Shown here one piece after another: positions 56,007 through 64,000 of a stretch of DNA of 64,000 bases. The DNA comes from Sternotherus odoratus (lineage: Eukaryota > Chordata > Testudines > Kinosternidae). The number at the start of each line of letters is the position of its first letter. Positions within the stretch are counted from its first letter, which is position 1. The notes under the pieces were generated by a model that was not told the origin of the DNA, searched no databases, and saw only the letters and a program-made list of their open reading frames with translations. Where the stretch lies: contig JAVMKO010000002.1 of the NCBI GenBank assembly GCA_032164245.1, positions 61,909,840 through 61,973,839 of the forward strand, written 5' to 3'. A program made the position numbers and the translations under genes.

Positions 56007-58104
56007 TATTTATTCTTCAAGTATTAGATTCTGATTCAAAGCCCATTGAGGTCAAAGTTATTATATGAATAAGCAGTTTCCCATAAAACTGTAAACAGAT
56101 GAATTATAAATTATGTAAAAACGCAAGGGACAGTTCAAGTATATGATAATTACTTGCAAAGATTAAATTAAAAATCCATTTAATTGGGCTGCAAAGGAGG
56201 CTTTGAGAGTGAAAGTGAAAATTATGGGTGCTGTTTTCTCCCCACCATCTCTGAGGCTAACAGAAGCTGTAAGTGCCCTAAATTATACTGCTGCGCATTC
56301 AGTCCCAGGGAAGATGGGGCAGAGTAAGTTTCTCAGGACAAAACAGCAGAGACAGCCTTGGGAAAGAATTTACACGTCTCTTCAGAAGGGATGCACAAGT
56401 GTAAAAATTATGGTGAAGAGGGAATTCAAGGGAAAAGAATAAGAGGCAGGGGAGATACATGAAATACTAAGTCAACAAAAATTGAAATTCATATGCTCAT
56501 ATTTATCTCTTTCTCACACACACACACACACACACCCCAAGCAGCCAAAATAATGCATAATAAATAGAGCCAAGCAAATCTGCAGATATCTGTGGACCAT
56601 GTCTGCGGATCTCGGATGCAGATCCAAATTTTGTATCCACACAGGGCTCTAATAATAAGGTCAAGCTATACTCGGTGCCAGGAGAAATCCAGGGACACAG
56701 AATTCCCACAAAAATCAAGACCAAGAAATCTTAATATAACACCCTAGAAAATAAGGAAAGTTGTTTTTCAAAATAAAGCATATTTTAAAGCAAAATTATT
56801 AAATATTTTGGTCCCCATTTTATGCAAAGGTAGTCAGTATAGCATATGTTTGGTTTTATCATGTGAGCAGCCAAGCTCTACACCTATTGAGCTGACGACA
56901 GCTGAGTGGGGTGACAGCTCAGCTTCCGAGATGGACAGATACTTCGGGGAAGGCAATTACGGACAATCACTTATGATCAACTATAATAAAAAAAACTACA
57001 GAACAAAATTATATGATTTACAGAGTACAAGTAGTTTTGTAATATACTTGATGTATCAAAATAATTAAAATTAATAATTTAACAGTCTGAATTTCCTAGG
57101 AATTTGCCATTTTGGCTCCCAAAAAAATGAAATACTAAGGTGCCACAAGTACTCCTCGCTTTTTATTCTGTTGGATTTCTATTGATTCTGCCTGTAATAC
57201 TTCATAGAATAAAATCTTATGGAAATGCAACCAATCCCATAAATATGATATTGCGGCTAGTGTAGGAAATAAGCCCATATTCTGGGGCTGCTTTAGAAGA
57301 ACTGATGGAGTTCAACTGTTTTCAACTTGAGTAGTAGTAGTACTTTTTTTGGTTGCATTTTTTAGTTTAAAAAAAAAAAGATGGTTAATGATAAACTCTC
57401 AATTTATCTCTGCTGGTTACTAATTTTAAAATGAGGCAATATTTTAATCCATTCCATTTAAATTCTATTTGTCTAATTTGGGCATGATTTTGCACACCAC
57501 TGAGCACCAGAGTGCTGAATGCCTTCAACTTCCATTATATTCCGTGGACCAATGGCCAATTCTAGACTTCACAGATTCAGGCCACATATTTATATTTTCT
57601 TCTCAAGTTAAAAAAAAATATCTTGAAGATTTATTTTTTACATCAGTAGTTTTTCAACATGGCTGCCCTTCCTTTGTTCCTCCTCCTTCCTGCAGGAGAA
57701 GTCTCCAAGTATGTGTTCTTCAAACTCGGCCAGCAGCTGAATGCCAATCCAAAGCCAATGTCTCAAAACTAGGAGGCATAGTGGGGCTTTGGGAGCTTCA
57801 CAGCACGTGCAAACATGTCGATGATAGTCAGCTCTAAAGAGAGAATATTTCTTCATGAGGTGATAATTTCTAAAGCCATTCAGTTCTATTTTTAAGAAAA
57901 TAAAAGACCATAGATGCAGGACTGCCTCCTTACCCCACTTATAGACATATGGAAGAAGTTGTCTGAATTTGGCCCTATTTGAAATGTTCTGTGCTCTTTA
58001 AGAAATTATTTAAGCTGTTGAATGGTTGAACATGCCATTATTCTTTCTCATAGGAAGGCCAAACACAATACAAAGAATACTTGCTTGTAAAAAAACAAGT
58101 AAAA
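56007..58104. other. Intronic sequence with an AC microsatellite and small relics
   Basis: An (AC)n tract lies at 56515-56534. 56566-56654 has TAGAGCC inverted ends and is probably a small MITE relic. 57137-57165 (AAGGTGCCACAAGTACTCCT) resembles the outer part of the hammerhead-like repeat family. No gene is supported. Confidence 0.45.
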
Positions 58105-58456
58105 AAGAGAAAGTTACTTACCTTATAGAAAAAGCGGTTAACTACCTATACGTAACTGTTGTTCTCCGAGATGAGTTACTCATGTCCACTCCATTCTAGG
58201 TGTGTGTACACCCACGTGCACAGTTGACAGAGATTTTTGCCTTAACGGTATCCAGAAAGTTGGCTATAGCACCCTCTAGAGTGCTGCGCTCATGCGGCAG
58301 TATATCAGATGCCGCCAGCCCTATGCCTTCTCAGTTCCTTCCTGTCAGCAACTCCGACAGAGGAGCAGGAGGGCAGGTAATGGAATGGACATAAACAACA
58401 CATCTCGAAGAATAACAGTTACGAAAAACTAGGTAACCATTTTTCTTCTTTGACTG

Positions 58457-59814
58457 TGTAGCCCAAGGGTAGGCAACCTGCGGCACGGCACACAAGCTGA
58501 TTTTTTGTGGCACTCACACTGCCCGGGTCCTGGCCACCGGTCTGGGGGCCTCTGCATTTAATTTAATTTTAAATGAAGCTTCTTAAATATTTTTAAAAGC
58601 TTAGTTCCTTTACATACAACAATAGTTTAGTTATACATTATAGACTTATAGAAAGAGACCTTCTAAAAACTTTAAAATGTATTACCAGCATGCGAACCCT
58701 TAAATTAGAGTGAGTAAATGAAGATTCGGCACACCACTTCTGAAATGTTGCTGACCCCTGGTGTAGCCCATAGGATTACTTTGCTAGCTATTATAGCCTA
58801 CTAATACAGCCTGCCATAGCAAATAATATGTTTCTCTTTCTGAATTAATTTTATTCTTATATTTTATCAGTATTAATGCCTATGAATTTAGGACACGTTG
58901 AGGCATACGATACATTTCTCCTAATAATTATACATAGAATAGGTTTTGCTGAAGTGCAAGAAGCCTATCGGCCTGTATCCGCTAAGATCCGCTGAATAGC
59001 TAAAAGTATAAGCAGTTAAGAGTTAGTCACCATAAAAGCTGGTAACCTTTGGCACAGATAGGAATGGTCCCTGAACTTTGGGGAACCGAAGAGAGGAACT
59101 ACACACAACAGTGAACAGGTTTACTGTTCCTGCAACTGGTTGGTAACCGCAGGATATACCACAACCTGGAAGTCGCCAAGAGAGCATAGGATGGCAGTTT
59201 TTGGAGTGAGAGAATCCTTATTAATATATAGAGAGTTATTATCATAATCCACTAACCTATATATAGGGTTATCCATAAATTTCTTAAGGTATGGAAATAA
59301 GATTTGGGTAGAGTAAGTTGGGTCTGAATTACACAGTGTCGGGATCCTATAAAATACTTTGTATGGAAGCTTTTAGCTCTTTTAGCTTAGCACTCTTAAT
59401 CTTTAGCTCTTTCTTTTCTTTGCTTTTCTATAGACTATCACACTATCAGCTCAGCTTGTGTAGTATAGTATAACTACTCAACATTCCTAATTATTGGGGA
59501 AGCCAAAACCATCCTGTTATTGGGCATGCCAGGAGTAAGGCTGGTCCTTTAGCTCGTACTACCAGGTCCTCAAGGAAGGGTGTGAGTATATTAGGTTAAG
59601 GTACTTATAATATGAATGTTACCAATAGGAGTTTTGGAATTCTTTTACTGTTTTGCAGTCATGAGTTTCATAGCATTTATTATTCTCTTGTTAATCTCAA
59701 TAAAAATCTTTTATCAATTTGGTGCTGTCCTCATTGGACAAGACCTATAAATCTTCTGGTCGGATGCGACCAGTGGTGAGCCATAACAACTAACCCATAA
59801 AATTCAGGTTAACA
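58457..59814 (+). mobile_element. Solo LTR of an endogenous retrovirus-type element
   Basis: Starts TGTAGCCC and ends GGTTAACA, i.e. TGT...ACA. A TATAAAA at 59348 precedes an AATAAA at 59699, and a U5-like tail of about 110 bases follows. The flanks (GACTG and AAGTG) are compatible with a 4-5-base duplication after mutation. Without its hAT insertion it is about 1.05 kb. No internal retroviral genes are present, so recombination between two LTRs presumably removed them. Confidence 0.65.
58464..58760. mobile_element. hAT-type MITE with perfect 8-bp target duplication
   Basis: The left end CAAGGGTAGGCAAC and inverted right end CAGGGGTCAGCAAC match at 11 of 14 bases. The octamer GTGTAGCC flanks both sides exactly (58456-58463 and 58761-58768). 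It is 297 bp with an AT-rich interior, and it lies seven bases inside the LTR start, so it is the youngest layer of the nest. Confidence 0.9.
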
Positions 59815-59844
59815 AGTGCTTGCTCATGTCGATTCCATTCTAGG

Positions 59845-60090
59845 TGACTCACAAGCAGTATCTATGGAGGTAGGCTCGGAGTTCACAGCTTTGCGGCTTG
59901 CAGTGCTGCTCTACCAAAACCAGGATCATCCTGTCCCTGCTGGGTAAGCACATAATGGGACAAAGGTATTGACCAACGACCAGGTGGCCACCCTACAAAT
60001 ATCCTGGCTAGGCACTTGGGGCAGAAAGTCTGCTGATCAGGCCTGCGCCTTAGTAGAGTGGGCGGTGACAATTGTTTGATCATAGCAGAA
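59845..60090 (-). pseudogene. Recombinase C-terminal remnant of DIRS-3
   Basis: Minus-strand sequence corresponding to the end of the recombinase: a region like HSTKAQA-type sequence near 60030-60070 and the final segment containing DRDDPGFG-type residues, in broken frames. It is recognised mainly by position next to the internal complementary region. It has no coding capacity. Confidence 0.5.
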
Positions 60091-60096
60091 GCGAAT

Positions 60097-60640
60097 TCAG
60101 GCTTTCCAAAATGAAATTCTTTGAACTGATACAGGGTGACCTTTCATCCTATTGGCCACAGCGACTGCTGTGAATCTGGGACAAGAAATCCACCCTAAAC
60201 GGCAGCTGAAAGGGGGCGCCACAGAGAGGAAGAGCAGAGTGCTGAACCAGTGTTGGCAGTGACCAAAAGGCATCGCTGTGAACTGGAAATGGCGATGGCC
60301 CAATGTGAAATGGAGGAAATGCCAGTGCCCCAGGAATATGAAAATATGGAAGTACGCCTCCTTTAAATCAAGGGCGGCATACTAGTCTCCCGGATCCAGG
60401 GATGGAATGATGGAGGCTAGGGAAACCATGCAAAACTTTAACTTCTTGAGGGATTTATTGAGGTGACAGGTCTAGAATAGATCTGAGACCCCCTTTTGCC
60501 TTCAGAATTAGGAAGTAGAGGAAGTAGAATCCTCTTCCTTCCATGTTCTGAGGAACCTCTTCCACTGCCACGAGGACATAGGAGGGTTTTGGCCTTCTGA
60601 ATGAGGAGCTGCTTGCGAAAAGGGAAGACAGGAAGCAGAT
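60097..60640 (-). pseudogene. Reverse-transcriptase remnant of DIRS-3
   Basis: MGHRHFQFTAMPFG (60262-60303), with the bases just above giving sequence like a decayed RT strand, and FYFLYFLILKAKGGLRSILD near 60460-60550 correspond to the RT fingers and palm (cf. YYSRYFLILKAKGGLRPILD in DIRS-2). The YLDD region and RNase H are absent, removed by the deletion at about 60090. Confidence 0.7.
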
Positions 60641-60644
60641 CCGG

Positions 60645-61972
60645 TTAAGTGACTGGGGCGTCATCCTCAGGTGCACCATCAAAGTGACTGCTTTTGGCTT
60701 CCTTGGTCCGTGGAAGGACCAGGCTGGAAGGAGGACGAGATGACAACTGGGGGCATTGCTTAGAACCTGTCTCTGTCCTTTTTGTAGGAGCCAGACTGAG
60801 GGGCACCCCAAAAACTTGACAACAGCAGAGGAGATGGAGAGCGAAATGGCTTTCTGGCCTGCTGAGTAGTATGCAGGCCCAAGGAGTGGAGGGTGGCCTG
60901 GGAGTCTTTAAGGTCATGGAGCCTTGCATCAGTCAGCTCCAAGACTAGCCCCATTCCCCCAAAAGGGAAGTCCTGGAGAGCAGTTTTCATCTTCTGGGAC
61001 AGCCCAAAGGTCTGAAACCAGGAGTTGTGCCTCATGGTTATTACAAAGGCGACCACCCTGGAGTCCGTGGCATCCCAGGCCATCTGGAGGACACCGCTGT
61101 CCACAGCCTCGCTCTCTTCAACTAAGGTAGCTACGAAGGTAGCGAACTCCTGAGCCTGATTCTGATCCCCAGGAGGCTCTCCTTGAACTTGCTGTTTGAG
61201 TCCAATTGTATCTGCCAATTGTAAAATTGTATCTGCCAAGTATGGCATGATGGTTAGACACCCTAAATTGGAGGCTGGCTGTCAAATAATTTTTTTCTGC
61301 CAAACAAGTTTAGCCTCTTCGCATCTTTGTTCTTGGGGGTATCACTTGCCTAACCCTGCCTGTCCCTTTTGTTGATGCCGGACATGACTAGGGACCCCAC
61401 GGGAGGGTGCATGTAACAGATATTCAAACCCCTTCGTGGGTACATAGTACTTCTTTTCTGCCTTCTAGATGTGGGTGGAATGGAAAGTGGGGTCTGCCAT
61501 ACAAACTTGGCCATTTTTAGGACACCCAGGAAGAAGAAAAATGTGATCCAGGCTGGAGCAGAGGAGAGGGATGATATTGAAAAGTCATCAAACTTCTTAG
61601 CTAGCTCATCCACCTCCACATTTGGGTTGGCAGCCACCTCTTGAGCAGGGCTTGGTTTGTGAGGGCTCCACCACTGCCTCATCTGGTGACGGCAAGGATG
61701 ACTGCATCTCTGGAGGGTGGGGAGCGTTTCCTTGCTTCACTGGCGACCACTCTCCAGCCGAAGCTCCCGCTTCTGACGCAGCACCACGCTCCAACTCTGG
61801 CACCAGCTTGTCCGATGCAGCCTGGTAGGAGTGGTGGGACTATGGCATACCCCACAGGTTCCAGTATTTAAAGTTCCACAGGCACTTTAAACAGCTATCG
61901 TGAGGGTTACTGATGGGCATCAGCCAGCTGCTCTCGGAACACTGCTTGAAACCTGGGGAACAAGGCATGCCC
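60645..61972 (-). pseudogene. Gag-like remnant of DIRS-3
   Basis: Segments SLQFRVSNHHAILGRYN (near 61250), VDSGVLQMAWDATDSRVVAF and WFQTFGLSQKMKTALQDFPF (60930-61100), SQATLHSLGLHT (60860-60900) and MYPRRGLNICYMHPPVGSLV (61400-61450) match the LAP2alpha-like gag domain order of DIRS-1 and DIRS-2. The start lies near 61969 (ATG in the GGCATGCCC context). A short local duplication of AATTGTATCTGCCAA sits at about 61205-61240. Several frame breaks. Confidence 0.65.
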
Positions 61973-62643
61973 TGCTCTGGGACAAAGTCCCAGCTGGGAC
62001 TCTTAACTACTATTAAACTACTATTAAACCACTTAACAGCTAACTAATCAGTCAACCAAGCAACAAAGGAGAACGATCTAAACAGTGAAGAACCACTAAT
62101 GCTTTTGCTAAGCAAGACCAGGTGCTACAAGAAACTGTCACAGGTGGTAAGAAGGAACTGAGAAGCCAGCAGCGCCTGATATACCGCCGCGTAACCACGG
62201 CACTCCAGAGTGCACCAGAGCTAACCCTACAGATATGGCTAAAGCAAAATCTTCAACAACTGTGCACATGGGTGCACACACACCTAGAACGGAATCAACA
62301 TAAGCTAAAACTCGAAGAAGAAACTAGAGTTTTTTGAGATGTGGTGTCCCTATCTCTATCCCGGAGAACTTTCAAAGTAGTGTCCACTGCTCTGCACATA
62401 TGCCCTGGTTCACCTCATGTCTCCAATCGGGGAGATAAAAGGTGGGACGGACTGACTGCCTCTCCAGTTTCTTCTCCACTGCAAAATAGGGAAGATCCAA
62501 AGCAAAGGGGAAGGAGGACAGATGATGAAATACAGATGGCTCCACACATCTCAAAGAATATCCAGTTACTGTAAGTAACTTTCTCTTCTTCTTCCATTCT
62601 TGGTCACTGACCAACAATACTCAAATAGGAGGAAGGTCCAAGG

Positions 62644-62877
62644 TCACAGATGGCAGAGCCAAATGAAGGACTGCTGTTCCAAAAGATGCATCAGTAGAAT
62701 AATCCTGTAACAGGCATAGTGTCTAGAAAACATATGGACTGAGCTCCATATAGCTGCCTTACAAATATCAAGAAGCAACACATCTTGAAGCAACACTACA
62801 GATATTGCTTGCGCTCTTGTGGAATGAGTTCTTACCCCATGAGGAGGGGGCAGATCAGACATCAGATAACAAAGCAA
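62644..62877 (-). pseudogene. Recombinase C-terminal piece of DIRS-4
   Basis: A 77-codon frame reads THSTRAQAISVVLLQD, LLDICKAAIWSSVHMFSRHY and ends HL. The H-x-x-R box, the tryptophan and the catalytic tyrosine (SRHYACY) are all recognisable. The rest of the gene is missing upstream of 62877. Confidence 0.75.
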
Positions 62878-62880
62878 AAT

Positions 62881-64000
62881 ACAGATATCAAATATATTTT
62901 TATAGGTAAAAAAGTTGAAGCTTTGGACACTGGATTTTCCAACCTAAACTACAAGGCAGAGGGTCAGAAATGGAGAGGTGGTTGGTCTGCCCTGTCCTTT
63001 ACCACCTTGGTTGGAGACAAGACGTATGTTTGGACCAACAGATGCTGCTTTCAAAATTCTCTGGCTCTGAGCACACTGAGTGCACATGTACCCACACAAA
63101 AATACGTAGGGACTAGCAACTCAAAGGAGGAACAAATTTACATTTGGTTTTGTTTTCCAACACTGCAACAAGTTCAGACATTTGGCTAGTAAAAGAGAAT
63201 ACAAACAGAAATTTGGCCCTTTGCCATTTCTCTGTAGGCCTAAAAATAATAATTTACATTATTAACTCTTAAGTACCTATTAAGTAAAATAAATCTAAAT
63301 TAGGATAGAATGAATTAGCAAGTGAAGCTCAAACTCTGACAGATTTTCATATTTTCAGGGCTTCTCTACACATTGAATTGTTGCACTCCAGCTAGGGTGT
63401 AAATTCTAGTATGGACCAGCATGTCACACACTAACTGTCCATGTGGTCCCTGGTAGTGTGGACTACAAGTTCCCTAGTGTGGGCTGACACAGTACCACGA
63501 CTATGTCAATGTGTAATCCCTTCAAAACTGCACTACCCCTTTCAACTGCATAAAATTTATACTTCTTGTCCTCATCTTAAGGACTTTCACAACTCTGCCC
63601 TTCACTAGCTTTTTTGTTCCTGTGTCATATTGAATTCCTGTCCCTGACACAGATCTGCCCACCCAAAAGAAGTGTAGGTTATAACTCTGGAGTAAAGTCA
63701 TTTTTCATTAATAAACTCATGCAATTGGAGGTTCCCACAATCCCAAAACACACATCCTGAAGTCCTTGTTATTTCTGTCCTCTGTCTCAAAGCCATAGAG
63801 CTTGCATAAATAGTTATGACTATCTAGTCTTTTTATTGTATTAGAACTGCTAAATATGCAATATAGCAATGTATTAAGCCTCTTGTAATGACTGCAGAAA
63901 AAGAAAATGAAAACCACCCTCAGATAAAGGAAATGTGTACTGTACAAAGCTTCAGCATTTTCATTCTTAAAATCTACAGCACACAATCATCTAATATCAT
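62881..64000. other. Intronic sequence with a possible MITE at 63357-63545
   Basis: CAGGGCTTCTCTACACATTG at 63357 resembles Harbinger-MITE-type starts, and GTGTGGACTACAAGTTCCCT near 63458 may be internal. No clear right end. A 134-codon ORF at 62785-63189 crosses the end of DIRS-4 and has no domain, so it is rejected. Confidence 0.35.

Larger units (their letters stand above)
58378..59847. repeat. DIRS-3 internal complementary region, interrupted by an LTR
   Basis: The first half is at 58378-58455 (GGAATGGACATAAACAACAC ... TTTTTCTTCTTTGA) and the second half at 59815-59847 (GTGCTTGCTCATGTCGATTC). In DIRS-2 the two halves are contiguous (TTCTTCTTCGAGTGCTTGCT), so the LTR entered within this short junction. 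Confidence 0.75.
58128..62323 (-). mobile_element. DIRS element with internal deletion and nested insertions (DIRS-3)
   Basis: Terminal repeats lie at about 58128-58345 and 62150-62323 (GGTGTGTGTACACCCACGTG and the complement around GCACATGGGTGCACACACACC). Between them, on the minus strand, are gag, RT and a remnant of recombinase, all decayed. The recombinase N-terminus, RNase H and part of RT are missing around 60090. Without the 1.36-kb LTR insertion the element is only 2.8 kb, less than half of full length. Confidence 0.75.
58105..62880 (-). mobile_element. Old DIRS copy (DIRS-4), split by DIRS-3 and truncated
   Basis: The left stub at 58105-58122 (AGAGAAAGTTACTTACC) matches the complement of a DIRS-4 internal complementary region at 62530-62610 (GTAAGTAACTTTCTCTTCTT). 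The rest of the left terminus resumes at about 62324 (TTTTTTGAGATGTGGTGTCC). This means DIRS-3 sits inside its terminal repeat. Recombinase sequence follows to about 62877, then the copy is lost. Family sequence differs from DIRS-1, DIRS-2 and DIRS-3. Confidence 0.65.

Noticed and set aside
1..64000. Bacterial features such as CRISPR arrays, operons or ribosome-binding sites
   Set aside because: Composition, splice sites and repeat families are vertebrate. No direct-repeat/spacer array or operon structure is present.

Overview
This is a stretch of vertebrate nuclear DNA, most likely from a turtle. The evidence is five DIRS-type tyrosine-recombinase retrotransposon copies, the 3' end of a CR1 LINE, an antisense MIR-like SINE, PIF/Harbinger, hAT, Tigger-like and Helitron elements, and one vertebrate coding exon flanked by consensus splice sites. 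The species assignment is inference. There are no bacterial-style genes, rRNAs, tRNAs or CRISPR arrays.

Host gene: the only host coding sequence I can support is one 217-base internal exon on the minus strand at 51144-51360. I recognise its translation as the segment of SPIDR (scaffold protein involved in DNA repair) that reads SGVLxVKIL..HEECAMQ..., VLFTKETA and ending at PPW. The rest of the window is therefore read as SPIDR introns filled with transposons.

Layout. 0.56-1.2 kb: antisense Helitron. 2.5-8.5 kb: full-length but decayed DIRS element (DIRS-1). 9.9-16.6 kb: small DNA transposons, including a hAT-type element with a perfect 8-bp target duplication and a G-rich minisatellite. 18.5-19.0 kb: two fold-back units of a repeat with a hammerhead-ribozyme-like core; a third copy lies at 40.3 kb. 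19.5 kb: MIR-like SINE. 20.3-21.3 kb: sense Helitron with an expanded minisatellite. 27.7-32.3 kb: a complete PIF/Harbinger element with an intact DDE transposase, an intact two-exon Myb/SANT-like partner gene on the opposite strand, and a possible third ORF inside that gene's intron. 32.3-32.7 kb: MITE. 37.5-39.3 kb: CR1 3' end, hAT end and Harbinger relic. 40.6-46.6 kb: DIRS-2, nearly intact, with a complete tyrosine recombinase and about one frameshift in each of the other two genes. 49.4 kb: terminal DIRS fragment. 51.7-53.0 kb: antisense LINE fragment next to the SPIDR exon. 55.7 kb: Tigger-like MITE with perfect TIRs. 58.1-62.9 kb: a four-layer nest, with DIRS-3 inserted in the terminal repeat of the older DIRS-4, an ERV-type solo LTR in the DIRS-3 internal complementary region, and a hAT element with perfect 8-bp target duplications seven bases inside the LTR.

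How the genes work together: the DIRS copies carry gag (zinc-binding N-terminus and a LAP2alpha-like domain), reverse transcriptase/RNase H and tyrosine recombinase, bounded by inverted terminal repeats with an internal complementary region that mirrors both termini. This is the DIRS arrangement for copying through a circular intermediate. In the Harbinger element the transposase and Myb/SANT-like protein are convergent and fit the known two-protein requirement of that superfamily. All DIRS copies lie on the same strand as the SPIDR exon.
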